The notes beneath the pieces are model-generated. The model saw nothing but the letters and a program-made list of their open reading frames with translations, made no database searches and was not told the origin of the DNA. A program made the translations under genes and the position numbers. Below are positions 49,195-57,977 of a stretch of 64,000 bases of DNA, piece after piece. The number at the start of each line of letters is the position of its first letter. Within the stretch, counting starts at the first letter, position 1. Source of the stretch: Yinghuangia elevatio (lineage in GTDB: Bacteria > Actinomycetota > Actinomycetes > Streptomycetales > Streptomycetaceae); contig NZ_JBEZFP010000039.1 in NCBI RefSeq assembly GCF_040649515.1, forward strand, positions 1 to 64,000. Direction: 5' to 3'.

Positions 49195-50226
49195 TCATCC
49201 GGTGACCAGCACCAACTTGCCCCGGGTGTGGCCCGATTCGCTCGCGCGGTGCGCCTCGGCAGCGTCGGGGAGGGCGTAGACGCCGGCCAGCGGCACGGAC
49301 AGGGTGCCCGCCTCGAACAGTTCGGCCGCCTTGGCCAGCGCACGCAACAGGTAGTCCTCGCCGTCGTGGCCGGACGAGAACCGCACGCCGTTGGCCGCGG
49401 CGTCCGCCGGGTCCACGATGCTCACCGCCCGGCCCGGGTCGCCGGTCAGCTCGACCGAGTCGCGCAGCACTCCGCCGCCGACCAGGTCGACCGCCGCGTC
49501 CACCCCGTCCGCGGACAGTTCGCGTACCCGGTCGACCAGACCGGGTCCGTAGTCGACCGGCTCGGCGCCCAAGTCGCGCAGGTACGCGTGGTTGCGCCCG
49601 CTCGCCGTGCCGATGACCCGTGCGCCCGCGGCCACCGCGAACTGCACGGCGAGGCCGCCCACTCCGCCCGCCGCCGCGTGCACGAGAACCGTCTCGTCCG
49701 ACCGCACGCCGGCCTCCGCGAGCGCCCGGTACGCCGCATCCGCCGCGGTCGGCAGCGCGCCCGCGAGCTCCCACGGCATCGCGGCCGGCTTGGCGGCGAG
49801 GCGGTTCTCGCCGGTGACGACGTGATCCGCGTACGTCCGCGTGCCCAGGCCGAAGACCTCGTCGCCCGCCCGCCACCGGGTCACACCCTCGCCGACCGCG
49901 TCGACGACGCCCGCGAGATCCTGGCCGGGGACATGGGGGAGAACGACCGGGAAGACCGCGGCCATCGCTCCCGAGCGGATCTTCCAGTCGATCGGGTTGA
50001 CGCCGACCGCCCGCACCCGGATCCGGACCTCGCCGGGGCCGGGCTCGGGCAGGCGGTCCACTTCGACGAGTTCCAGCACGTCGGGGCTGCCGTGCGCGGC
50101 GAAGTGGACCGCGCGGGACGGGCGTCCGGCTTCCGCCGCGGCGGATCCCGCGGCCGATGCCGGGGCGGATCCCGCCGAGGCGGACGCGAAGGGAGCAGTG
50201 GGGGCGACGGTGGTGTTTTCGGACAT
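49195..50226 (-). CDS. Medium-chain dehydrogenase/reductase, quinone oxidoreductase type
   Basis: A 343-residue MDR protein. An Ala/Ser-rich start (1-35) is followed by the GroES-like domain (GVNPIDWKIRSG, PGQDLAGVV), then a Rossmann domain with HAAAGGVGGLAVQFA as the NADP-binding loop. No structural-zinc cysteines are visible, so it is of the zinc-free quinone oxidoreductase type. It probably reduces quinones or enones with NADPH. The ATG at 50226 follows AGGATGA. It is divergent from an MmyB-type regulator, its likely controller. Confidence 0.88.
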   Translation of the reverse strand: MSENTTVAPTAPFASASAGSAPASAAGSAAAEAGRPSRAVHFAAHGSPDVLELVEVDRLPEPGPGEVRIRVRAVGVNPIDWKIRSGAMAAVFPVVLPHVPGQDLAGVVDAVGEGVTRWRAGDEVFGLGTRTYADHVVTGENRLAAKPAAMPWELAGALPTAADAAYRALAEAGVRSDETVLVHAAAGGVGGLAVQFAVAAGARVIGTASGRNHAYLRDLGAEPVDYGPGLVDRVRELSADGVDAAVDLVGGGVLRDSVELTGDPGRAVSIVDPADAAANGVRFSSGHDGEDYLLRALAKAAELFEAGTLSVPLAGVYALPDAAEAHRASESGHTRGKLVLVTG

Positions 50227-50361
50227 GCGATCATCCTGCTTTCGTGTGTTCGTTCGGGAACATCCATGACCCTTCCGGACTTGGCACGCGATGAGGAGCG
50301 GACCGTCCAGCCTGGGACCGGCGGTCCCTGGATACGCCGCCGGCACGGGAAGGGCACGCAC

Positions 50362-51273
50362 ATGGCCACCGGGATGGACCGCCGCGAACTGGCCGACTTC
50401 CTGCGCCGCTCACGCGAGCGGCTGCGTCCGGCCGACGTCGGGCTGCCCGACGGCCCGCGCCGACGTACACCGGGACTCCGCCGCGAGGAAGTCGCGACCC
50501 TCACCGGCATGTCCGCCGACTACTACATCCGTCTCGAACAGGCGCGCGGGCCGCAGCCGTCCCCGCAGATACTCGCCGCCCTCGCCCGTGCCCTCGGTCT
50601 CGGCGACGACGAGCGAGACCACCTCTACCTCCTCGCCGGGCACCGGCCGCCCGCGGGGCGGCAGGCCGGCGAGACCATCAGCCCGGCGCTGCGGCACTTG
50701 TTGGACCGACTCGCCGACACCCCCGCGCAGATCCTGGGCGACCTGGGCGACGTGCTGGCGCAGAACTGCCTCGCCGAGGAACTGTTCGGCGGCGTCTGCA
50801 CGGTCTCCGAGCACGGGCGCAACATCGTGTGGCGCTGGTTCACGGATCCGGTCGTGCGCGGCGCGTACCCGGTCGAGGAGTGGGAGCACTACGGCCGCCA
50901 ACACGTCGCAGACCTGCGCGCGGCCGTCGCGCGGCGCTCGCACGACGAGGCGGCCGTGCGCCTGGTCCGCCGGCTCCGGGACGTGAGCGAGGAGTTCGTA
51001 CGCCTGTGGGAGCTGCACGAGGTCGGCGTGCGCCGCAGCAGCCGCATGCGTGTGGTGCACCCCGTGGTCGGCACCGTGGACCTGATGTGCGAGCGGCTCC
51101 TGACGCCCAACGAGGACCAGCAACTGCTGATCTTCACGCCGCCCGACGGGTCGCCGTACACCGCGCAGCTCGAACTCCTGCGCTCGGCCACCGGCGTCGT
51201 GCCCGGCCTCTCGCCGGTGCCGTTCACGGCATCCGCCGCGACCTCCGCCGCCCCGGTTACGGTGGCCACATGA
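50362..51273 (+). CDS. XRE regulator with MmyB-like ligand-binding domain
   Basis: A 303-residue regulator. The helix-turn-helix occupies about 7-80 (ADFLRRSRERLRPADVG, RREEVATLTGMSADYYIRLEQ) and the MmyB/MLTR-type PAS-like ligand domain about 105-285. Members of this actinobacterial family usually control a divergent oxidoreductase gene, which fits the MDR gene 135 bp away. ATG at 50362 is chosen; 50374 (MDRRELADFL) is also possible. Its stop overlaps the pirin ATG by 4 bp. Confidence 0.9.
   Translation: MATGMDRRELADFLRRSRERLRPADVGLPDGPRRRTPGLRREEVATLTGMSADYYIRLEQARGPQPSPQILAALARALGLGDDERDHLYLLAGHRPPAGRQAGETISPALRHLLDRLADTPAQILGDLGDVLAQNCLAEELFGGVCTVSEHGRNIVWRWFTDPVVRGAYPVEEWEHYGRQHVADLRAAVARRSHDEAAVRLVRRLRDVSEEFVRLWELHEVGVRRSSRMRVVHPVVGTVDLMCERLLTPNEDQQLLIFTPPDGSPYTAQLELLRSATGVVPGLSPVPFTASAATSAAPVTVAT
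51258..51263 (+). promoter_or_regulatory. -10-like TACGGT before the pirin gene
   Basis: TACGGT within the end of the regulator gene lies 6 nt before the pirin ATG (51270). The pirin gene also overlaps the regulator stop as ATGA, so it may have both coupled and leaderless expression. Confidence 0.35.
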
Positions 51274-52235
51274 GTGATCTGGAAACGAAGCCCACCCTCA
51301 AGGAATGCGGCGGGCGCGAGGACGTCTCGGCCGAGCCGGCCCTCGAACTCACCCCCGGGCGCGAGGTCAGCATCGGCGACGACCGGCCGGTACGGCGCAT
51401 GCTGCCGACCCTCGGCCGCCGCATGGTCGGTCCGTGGTGCTTCCTGGACCACTATGGCCCCGACGACATCGCCGACGGGCCCGGCGCCCAGGTGGCCCCG
51501 CACCCGCACATGGGCCTCCAGACGGTGAGTTGGCTGCGCGAGGGCGAGATGCTGCACCGCGACAGCGAAGGCCACACCGCCACGATCCTGCCCGGGCACC
51601 TCGGGCTCATGACCTCCGGGCGCGGCATCTCGCACTCCGAGGAGTCGCCGGTGCCGCACGCACGTTTCCTGCACGGCGTGCAGCTGTGGGTGGCCCTGCC
51701 CGACGGTGCGCGCAACGGCGACCCGCACTTCGAACTGCACACCGAGCTGCCGCGGTTCGAGGCGCCCGGCGTGTCCGGCACCGTGATCATGGGCGAGATC
51801 GACGGGGCCCGGTCGCCGGGTCAGGCGTACTCGCCGATCGCGGGTGCGGACCTGACGCTGGCCGATGACGTCGACGTACGCCTGCCGCTGGAACGGGACT
51901 TCGAGTACGCGGTCGTCGCGACCGAGCCCGGTGCGGTGGTCGACGGCGTACCCGTGCCGATCGGCTCGCTGCTCTACCTCGGCTGCGGCCGCCGAGACGT
52001 GCACATCCGCACCGAGGCGGCGTCGAACCTGATCCTCGTCGGCGGCGAGCCGTTCGCGGAGAAGATCGTGATGTGGTGGAACTTCGTCGGGCGCACCTCC
52101 GAGGAGATCGCCGAGGCGCGGACGCAGTGGCAGGCGGAGGAGCGCTTCGGCGTCGTGCACGGATACCACGCGCCGCGTCTTGACGCCCCCGAGTTGCCGC
52201 CGACGCCGCTCAAGCCCCGTGGCCGCGTGCGCTGA
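51270..52235 (+). CDS. Pirin-family bicupin protein
   Basis: A 321-residue bicupin. The metal-binding N-terminal cupin has PHPHMGLQTVSWL (two His) and MTSGRGISHSEE (third His and Glu). The C-terminal cupin is less conserved (about 190-290). Pirins are iron proteins; some oxidise quercetin, others modulate transcription or pyruvate dehydrogenase, so the role is open. It is translationally coupled to the MmyB-type regulator and followed by a clear hairpin. Confidence 0.92.
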   Translation: MSDLETKPTLKECGGREDVSAEPALELTPGREVSIGDDRPVRRMLPTLGRRMVGPWCFLDHYGPDDIADGPGAQVAPHPHMGLQTVSWLREGEMLHRDSEGHTATILPGHLGLMTSGRGISHSEESPVPHARFLHGVQLWVALPDGARNGDPHFELHTELPRFEAPGVSGTVIMGEIDGARSPGQAYSPIAGADLTLADDVDVRLPLERDFEYAVVATEPGAVVDGVPVPIGSLLYLGCGRRDVHIRTEAASNLILVGGEPFAEKIVMWWNFVGRTSEEIAEARTQWQAEERFGVVHGYHAPRLDAPELPPTPLKPRGRVR

Positions 52236-52250
52236 CGGCAGAACCGCACC

Positions 52251-52289
52251 GCCCACGGCATCTGCCCGCGACTGGCGGGTGCCGTGGGC
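52251..52289 (+). terminator. Hairpin terminator after the pirin gene
   Basis: GCCCACGGC (52251-52259) pairs with GCCGTGGGC (52281-52289), with an inner CCCGC/GCGGG stem around GACTG. It starts 15 nt after the stop. There is no T-run. Confidence 0.65.
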
Positions 52290-52341
52290 CAGGGTGGCGA
52301 ATCGACTGACAGGCCGCCGTGCGCTGTGAGATCAATGGGAT

Positions 52342-53382
52342 ATGAGCAGCGACAAATCGGATGATCCCGATCCCCTGGTCATGCGGGTCCAGGTCGACGA
52401 CCACCCTGTTGCGGCGGCCGTGGAGGCGGACGCGTCGATAGCGCGCACGCGCTACACCACACTGAACGTCCGCGGGCCGGTGTTCGGAATCGCCACCCAG
52501 TCACCGCCGGGTCACGGCCATTGGCAGGTGCTCACCCCGATCACCGACGGATTCGCCCAGCAGGCACGCGACTCCCTCAACTCGCACCTGTGGTTCAAGG
52601 CGAAGGACGACACCGACGATCCGCTCGTACGCCGCGAACTCCTCGCCGCCGTACGGGTCCTGGAAACCGAGCCCGTCGACGAACTCACCGTGCTCGACGT
52701 CCGCTACCGGGTGGTCCGCGCCGACGAATTCGTCTTCAGCCGCGACAGCGTGCCGGAGCCGCCGCGCCCCACGGACCCGGAGCCCGCCGTACCAGACTGG
52801 GACGGCTACGACGACACGCCGCTCGACCGCGACTTCGTCATCGACCACTCCGCGGCGGCGGGCCTCGTCGCGACGACCGAACGCCTGGCCCTGCAACGCC
52901 TCCACTACCGGGGTGAGCGCTATCCGCCCGAGGTACGCCACGACTCCGAGCAGGCGATGGCGACCCACCCCGGCGTGGTCCTGCTCCCGCCGGCGTACTG
53001 CGTCGTCGAACACACCGGTGATTCCTGGACCCCGCTCACCGGTCTCATGGGCACCCCGCACGGCGCCCGGCGTGCGCTGACGAACTGGCTGATCCGGTTC
53101 TGGCCGCTCATGCGCGACCTGCCGGAAGCCGAGGCCGCCCGCTACGCCGCCCTCGCCCGGGAGTTCCAGGCACAGGTACGGGCCAACAGCCTCTGCGTGG
53201 ACGACCGCCTGTACTCCGTCGCCCGCGTCGGCCGCATGGTCCGCATCGGCGGCGACGGACCCGAATCCGCCCGCCCGTCCGACGTGGACAACTACGGCCC
53301 CAGCCAGATCCACCCCGTGATGGACGAGCACGGCACCATCACGCACGAGGACACACACGAGGACACGTCCGAGGAGGAGTAG
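52342..53382 (+). CDS. DUF5954-type protein
   Basis: A 346-residue soluble protein resembling the DUF5954 family of streptomycetes, judged from memory of its pattern: RGPVFGIATQ, W-x-VLTPITDG, ARDSLNSHLWFKAKDD, YRVVRADEFV, PPRPTDPEPA-x-PDWD and GVVLLPPAYCVVEHTG. The function is unknown, with no catalytic motif, signal or membrane segment. The C-terminus is acidic with a short EDTHEDT repeat. ATG at 52342 lies about 50 bp after the pirin terminator, so it has its own promoter. Confidence 0.65.
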   Translation: MSSDKSDDPDPLVMRVQVDDHPVAAAVEADASIARTRYTTLNVRGPVFGIATQSPPGHGHWQVLTPITDGFAQQARDSLNSHLWFKAKDDTDDPLVRRELLAAVRVLETEPVDELTVLDVRYRVVRADEFVFSRDSVPEPPRPTDPEPAVPDWDGYDDTPLDRDFVIDHSAAAGLVATTERLALQRLHYRGERYPPEVRHDSEQAMATHPGVVLLPPAYCVVEHTGDSWTPLTGLMGTPHGARRALTNWLIRFWPLMRDLPEAEAARYAALAREFQAQVRANSLCVDDRLYSVARVGRMVRIGGDGPESARPSDVDNYGPSQIHPVMDEHGTITHEDTHEDTSEEE

Positions 53383-53524
53383 CCGAGGGGCCCCGCTCGC
53401 GCATTCCGGCCGACGAGCAACGTAATCGCGGTGTCCGGATCCGTGCCGTCCGCCGCCTCCGACCGGTGTGCGATCGGTGGCGGGGCGGCATGGCCTGGCT
53501 GTGCAGGTGCGTACTCCGGGAAGG

Positions 53525-54358
53525 CTAGGCGGCGAGGCGGTGCGCGTTGTCCGCGGCCCAGGTCCGGTAGTCGCGGGGAGGCCGGCCGACGACCTCGCCG
53601 ACGGCCGGGAAAACCACGGATTCGTCGATCAGGTCGTCCACGTAGAAACCGAAGTACGCGTCCACCCGCTCCTTGGGCATACGCGATTCCATTTCGATGC
53701 GGGCCTCGTCGTTCGACACGGCCTCGAAGCGCAGCTTCCGCCCGAGTGCCGCACCCAGAATCTCCACCTGCTCCGCGGGCAGGATGGCTTCAGGGCCGGT
53801 CAACTCCAGGACTGCGCCACGGTGTTCGTCGGCGACGAGGGCCCGCGCCGCGACGGCGGCGATGTCGCCGGGGTCGATGAACGCCGTCCGCCGCCAGGAG
53901 AAGGGCACACGGACCAGGTTGCCTGCACGCAACTGGGGTGCCCAGCGCAGGGAGTTGGACATGAACGCGCGGGGCCGCAGAAAAGTCCAGGTCATCCCGG
54001 ATTCGCGAATCGCGCGCTCGCTCAGCGTCATGTAGCGGGAGATCGCGTTGTCCATGCGCTGGATCCCGGCGGAACCACCGGTCATCAGCACGACGTGTTC
54101 CACACCCTGGTCACGCATGGTGGCCGCGAGTGCCGGCATGTCGTCGTATCCGGCGAGTGTGAACACGGCCTTGACGCCGGTGAACGCGCCGTCCAGGGAC
54201 TTCGGCTTGTTCAGATCGCCGATGACGTGCTGGATTTCGTCCTGGGGTCCGGTGGTCAGGGGATTGCGGGTGAGTGTACGTATGCGGTGCCCAGCCGCAG
54301 TGAGTATGTCGACCAAAGCCGATCCGACATTGCCCGTCGCTCCGGCCACTAGCAGCAC
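53525..54358 (-). CDS. NmrA-like NAD(P)-binding atypical SDR
   Basis: A 277-residue protein with dinucleotide motif VAGATGNVGSAL at the N-terminus and an NmrA/azoreductase-like body (HVVLMTGGSAG, MTWTFLRPRAFMSN, RTAFIDPGDIAAVAARAL). The SDR Tyr-x-x-x-Lys pair is not evident, as in NmrA-type sensors, so it may sense redox state or reduce small substrates. GTG at 54358 is set by GAAGGAG 5-6 nt upstream; the long upstream frame has no such site. Confidence 0.87.
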   Translation of the reverse strand: MLLVAGATGNVGSALVDILTAAGHRIRTLTRNPLTTGPQDEIQHVIGDLNKPKSLDGAFTGVKAVFTLAGYDDMPALAATMRDQGVEHVVLMTGGSAGIQRMDNAISRYMTLSERAIRESGMTWTFLRPRAFMSNSLRWAPQLRAGNLVRVPFSWRRTAFIDPGDIAAVAARALVADEHRGAVLELTGPEAILPAEQVEILGAALGRKLRFEAVSNDEARIEMESRMPKERVDAYFGFYVDDLIDESVVFPAVGEVVGRPPRDYRTWAADNAHRLAA

Positions 54359-54713
54359 GGCGGCTCCTTCACTTCGGAAACAAGGAAAGGAGTGACGCGG
54401 GTTCACCCCACGTGCACTCCCTGAGCCATCGTCACCCAAGAAACCGAGTATGCACATCGCATTGCGCGATTCGGATAGTCGAACGCTTCGTCGGACAGTC
54501 CGCCCTTGTCGTGTTCTTCCTGCCGAAAGCAGCCGCGGCGGCGATTTCCGGTCACCGCAAAGGAGTTGGCGTCTCGCCGACGCTCTCGGCCGCCGGGCTC
54601 CGGACACATCGAAGGCCCCGCCAGAGCGAGTCATGGCGGGGCCTTCGAGTTGCGGGGCGGTCACCTCATCCGGGGAGTCCCGGAAGAGGGCCGCGGCACG
54701 GTGCTCGGATGTC
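54359..54713. other. Intergenic region between NmrA-like gene and glnA
   Basis: A 355-bp gap with lower GC content than its neighbours and no gene I can support. It contains the glnA terminator (54610-54647) and presumably the promoter of the NmrA-like gene. No repeats or operators stand out. Confidence 0.5.
54610..54647 (-). terminator. Hairpin terminator after glnA
   Basis: CGAAGGCCCCGCCA (54610-54623) pairs perfectly with TGGCGGGGCCTTCG (54634-54647) across a 10-nt loop, about 66 nt after the glnA stop. The stem is long but has no T-run. Confidence 0.7.
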
Positions 54714-56129
54714 CTAGATGTCGAAGTACATCTCGAACTCGTGCGGGTGCGGACGCAGGCGGATCGGGTCCACCTCGTTGGTGCGCTTGTAGTCGACCCA
54801 GGTCTCGATGAGGTCCTGGGTGAAGACGCCGCCCTCGAGGAGGTACTCGTGGTCGGCCTCGAGCGCGTTCAGGACCTCGGGCAGCGAGCCCGGCACCTGC
54901 GGGACGGCCGAGTGCTCCTCGGGCGCCAGCTCGTACAGGTCCTTGTCGACCGGCTCCAGCGGCTCGATCTTGTTCTTGATGCCGTCGAGGCCGGCCATCA
55001 GCATCGCGGAGAACGCCAGGTACGGGTTCGACGACGGGTCCGGCACGCGGAACTCGATGCGCTTGGCCTTCGGGTTGGAACCGGTGATCGGGATGCGGAT
55101 GCACGCCGAGCGGTTGCGCTGCGAGTAGACCAGGTTGACCGGCGCCTCGAAGCCCGGGACCAGGCGGTGGTACGAGTTCACCGTCGGGTTCGTGAAGGCC
55201 AGCAGCGACGGGGCGTGCTTCAGCAGGCCGCCGATGTAGTAGCGCGCCGTGTCGGACAGGCCCGCGTAACCGACCTCGTCGTAGAACAGCGGCACGCCTT
55301 CCTTCCACAGCGACTGGTGGCAGTGCATGCCCGAGCCGTTGTCGCCGAAGATGGGCTTCGGCATGAAGGTCGCGGTCTTGCCGTTGCGCCACGCGACGTT
55401 CTTCACGATGTACTTGAAGAGCATCAGGTCGTCGGCCGCGGCCAGCAGCGTGTTGAACTTGTAGTTGATCTCGGCCTGGCCGGCGGTGCCCACCTCGTGG
55501 TGCTGGCGCTCGACCTGAAGGCCGGCGGCGGCCAGCTCCAGGGAGATCTCGGCACGCAGGTCGGCGAAGTGGTCGACCGGCGGGGCCGGGAAGTAACCGC
55601 CCTTGTAGCGGACCTTGTAGCCGCGGTTGCCGCCCTCTTCGACGCGGCCGGTGTTCCAGGCGCCGGCGACGGAGTCGATGTGGTAGTACGACTCGTGCTG
55701 GTTCGTCTCGAAACGCACGTCGTCGAACACGTAGAACTCGGCCTCAGGGCCGAAGAACACGGTGTCGGCGATGCCGGTGCCCGCGAGGTAGCGCTCGGCC
55801 TTCTTCGCGATGTTGCGCGGGTCGCGGCTGTACTCCTCATCCGTGAGCGGGTCGTGGATGAAGAAGTTGATGTTGAGCGTCTTGTCCTTGCGGAACGCGT
55901 CGACACGCGCCGTCGAGAGGTCCGGGCGGAGGGCCATGTCGGACTCGTGGATCGCCTGGAAACCACGGATCGACGAGCCGTCGAACGCCAGCGTCTCGTT
56001 CGGCTCGAAGATCTCGGCCGGGATCGTGAAGTGCTGCATGACGCCAGGCAGGTCGCAGAACCGGACATCGACGAACTTGACGTCGTTGTCGGTGATGTAC
56101 CGCGACACCTCGTCGGCGTTGTTGAACAT
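54714..56129 (-). CDS. glnA: Glutamine synthetase type I
   Basis: A 471-residue ammonia-assimilating enzyme (GS-I beta). Motifs: LAFDGSSIRGFQAIHESDM, metal site PEAEFYVFD, GSGMHCHQSLW and ATP site NRSACIRIP. Tyr399 in KDLYELAPEE is the adenylylation site, the target of GlnE encoded 9 kb away. The ATG has GAGGAGG upstream; an out-of-frame ATG overlaps the gap. A four-part GlnR box lies 100-137 bp upstream, so transcription is probably controlled by GlnR in response to nitrogen. Confidence 0.97.
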   Translation of the reverse strand: MFNNADEVSRYITDNDVKFVDVRFCDLPGVMQHFTIPAEIFEPNETLAFDGSSIRGFQAIHESDMALRPDLSTARVDAFRKDKTLNINFFIHDPLTDEEYSRDPRNIAKKAERYLAGTGIADTVFFGPEAEFYVFDDVRFETNQHESYYHIDSVAGAWNTGRVEEGGNRGYKVRYKGGYFPAPPVDHFADLRAEISLELAAAGLQVERQHHEVGTAGQAEINYKFNTLLAAADDLMLFKYIVKNVAWRNGKTATFMPKPIFGDNGSGMHCHQSLWKEGVPLFYDEVGYAGLSDTARYYIGGLLKHAPSLLAFTNPTVNSYHRLVPGFEAPVNLVYSQRNRSACIRIPITGSNPKAKRIEFRVPDPSSNPYLAFSAMLMAGLDGIKNKIEPLEPVDKDLYELAPEEHSAVPQVPGSLPEVLNALEADHEYLLEGGVFTQDLIETWVDYKRTNEVDPIRLRPHPHEFEMYFDI

Positions 56130-56228
56130 CCATGCCTCCTCGACCCGGCTCCGGGCTCGGGTTAGCTTCTCGTTCGGGGGGCGGCCGTTCTCCCCGCTGG
56201 CCACTGGTCCCGAAGGTATGGCGGGGCG

Positions 56229-56266
56229 GTTTCCCGCCGGTGTCCCGAATGTTTCACACAAGTTAC
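56229..56266 (-). promoter_or_regulatory. GlnR box of glnA
   Basis: On the minus strand: GTAAC (56266-56262), 6 nt, GAAAC (56255-56251), 6 nt, GACAC (56244-56240), 6 nt, GAAAC (56233-56229). This matches the known GlnR a-b-a-b pattern gTnAc-n6-GaAAc-n6-GtnAc-n6-GAAAc with only the third unit deviating. It lies 100-137 bp upstream of the glnA start and about 110 bp before the divergent RDD gene. Confidence 0.85.
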
Positions 56267-56362
56267 GTGGTCGCCCAATCGGGCCACTGTGCTTGCGAGC
56301 CCGCCGAACTTAACGCATCCTTCGCGATTGCCCCGGTGGGGATGTTGCCCACATCACTCATC

Positions 56363-56368
56363 TACCGT
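56363..56368 (+). promoter_or_regulatory. -10-like TACCGT for leaderless RDD gene
   Basis: TACCGT is followed by 6 nt (ggtgtc) and the GTG at 56375. Confidence 0.5.
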
Positions 56369-56374
56369 GGTGTC

Positions 56375-56938
56375 GTGACCAGGAAACAGGCCGGTAAGCG
56401 GACCGGCAACGGAACCGGCAATCGGCAGGGCGGACGGAGCGGCCCCGGCGGCGCCCCGGCCGCCGCGGCGCGGCCCCCGAGGCAGGCGGAGCGGCGTACC
56501 GCGCCCGCCCCCGCGCCCGACGCGGAAGAGGACGAGTTCGGCTACCGGGGCAAACGCCTCGGCCTCCCCGAGGACGGCTCGAACTCGCTCGCACCCACCG
56601 GCAGGCGCCTGATCGCGCTCGTGATCGACTGGCTGCTCTGCTACGTCATCGCGTTCGCCTTCATAGGCCGCGGCGACCTCAACGCCACCGGCACCAACAT
56701 GGGCACCCTCGCCGTCTTCGCGGCCGAGAACCTGCTGCTCGTCAGCACGCTCGGCTACACGGTCGGCAAGCGCTTCATGGGCCTGCGCGTGGTGTCGGTG
56801 ACGCGCGACCACCTGACGCCGCTCGCGGTCGTGGTACGCACGCTGCTGCTGTGCCTCGTGCTCCCGGCCGCGGTGTACGACCGCGACGGCCGCGGATTCC
56901 ACGACAAGGCGGTCGGCACGGCCGTCGTCCGCGCCTGA
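56375..56938 (+). CDS. RDD-family membrane protein
   Basis: A 187-residue protein with a disordered Gly/Arg/Pro/Ala-rich N-terminus (1-75), then an RDD domain: GRRLIALVIDWLLCYVIAF gives the conserved Arg and Asp in helix 1, followed by LGYTVGKRFMGLRVV and an aspartate near VYDRDGRGFHDKAVGT. The function is unknown; RDD proteins may be ion antiporters. The GTG start follows TACCGT. It is divergent from glnA and sits in the conserved glnA-RDD-DUF4191-lipA order of actinobacteria. Confidence 0.88.
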   Translation: MTRKQAGKRTGNGTGNRQGGRSGPGGAPAAAARPPRQAERRTAPAPAPDAEEDEFGYRGKRLGLPEDGSNSLAPTGRRLIALVIDWLLCYVIAFAFIGRGDLNATGTNMGTLAVFAAENLLLVSTLGYTVGKRFMGLRVVSVTRDHLTPLAVVVRTLLLCLVLPAAVYDRDGRGFHDKAVGTAVVRA

Positions 56939-56989
56939 CGGCGCAAGCGCGTCCCGCGCTAGCTGCGGCACACACAAAGAGCAACGAAC

Positions 56990-57034
56990 AACGGCGGTGG
57001 TACGGGCCCGGCAGGGCCGTACCACCGCCGTTTT
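56990..57034. terminator. Bidirectional rho-independent terminator
   Basis: AACGGCGGTGGTACGG (56990-57005) and its exact complement (57017-57032) form a 16-bp stem with an 11-nt loop, followed by TT on the plus strand. It separates the converging RDD and DUF4191 genes. Confidence 0.85.
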
Positions 57035-57081
57035 GCAGCGATGTGGGTGTCACAGTGGCGCGGGTGTCCGCGACAGGGGCG

Positions 57082-57768
57082 TCAGCGACGCGGGCCGCGC
57101 GGCATGCGCGCGTTCCTCGGCATCGGGCCCTTCGGCACCGGCATGTTGTCCATCAGGCTGCCGAGCGCACGGAGCCGGTCGTTGATCTGCGCGACCTGCG
57201 CCTTCGACATCGTGCGCGGCAGCTTGACGAGGTGGCCCTGCAGCTTGCGCAGCGGAACCTGGCCCTCGCCGTCGCCCACGATCACGTCCGTGACCACGAC
57301 GCCTTCGGCGATCTTCGACATCTTGCGCTTCTCGGCCGCCAGCAGGTTTCCGACGCGGCTCGGCTGGCCCTCGCCGACGAGCACGATGCCCGCCTGGCCG
57401 ACCGCGCGGTGCACGACGTCCTGGTTGCGGGTCACGGCCACCGCCGGGGTCACGACCCAGCCGCGGCGCAGCGACTGCAGCACCGCCGCCGCGGCACCCG
57501 GCTGGCCGGCCATGTCGCCGAGCACGGCCTTCTCGGCGCGGCGTCCGAACACGAAGGCCGCCGCCACCAGGCCGAAGAGGAGGCCGATGATGCCGAGGAT
57601 GATGTAGTGGTCGATCAGGAAGCCGATCGCCAGGAAAACCCCGAAGACGCCCAGGCCCCATGCCGCCACAACCAGTCCGACCCACTTGTCGGACTTCTTG
57701 GTCATTTTGTAGGCGAGCCGGATCTGCTTGAGCCGGCCGCTCTTCTCGGGTGATTCCTTGCTCGCCAT
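57082..57768 (-). CDS. DUF4191 membrane protein
   Basis: A 228-residue protein with a Lys-rich N-terminus (SKESPEKSGRLKQIRLAYKMTKKSD), two adjacent membrane helices (about 33-78), then a cytoplasmic alpha/beta domain (80-228) with DMAGQPGAAAAVLQSLRRGW and VNRN-like VTRNQDVVHRAVG. Its function is unknown; the M. tuberculosis homologue Rv2219 lies in the same glnA/lipA neighbourhood. The ATG at 57768 lies 7 nt after TATTCT. Confidence 0.9.
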   Translation of the reverse strand: MASKESPEKSGRLKQIRLAYKMTKKSDKWVGLVVAAWGLGVFGVFLAIGFLIDHYIILGIIGLLFGLVAAAFVFGRRAEKAVLGDMAGQPGAAAAVLQSLRRGWVVTPAVAVTRNQDVVHRAVGQAGIVLVGEGQPSRVGNLLAAEKRKMSKIAEGVVVTDVIVGDGEGQVPLRKLQGHLVKLPRTMSKAQVAQINDRLRALGSLMDNMPVPKGPMPRNARMPRGPRR

Positions 57769-57775
57769 GGGGCAA

Positions 57776-57781
57776 AGAATA
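57776..57781 (-). promoter_or_regulatory. -10-like TATTCT for leaderless DUF4191 gene
   Basis: Minus-strand TATTCT ends 7 nt before the ATG at 57768. It is close to the TATAAT consensus. Confidence 0.55.
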
Positions 57782-57977
57782 CCTACCCCGGGCGGCGTCG
57801 TACCGGGGGCCGGGGTCATGAGTTCGACCCGACCGCGAATTGACGCGCAAACGGTCCTTCAGGGGGTGCCCGGGGGGTCCTCGGCGGGCCCTTCGGCCGA
57901 CCCTCGACGGGTCCGGCGAAGATCGCCCGAAGGAGGCGGCGGCGTTGCGCCGGACGGCCCTGCGGGCGAGGGGCGGG

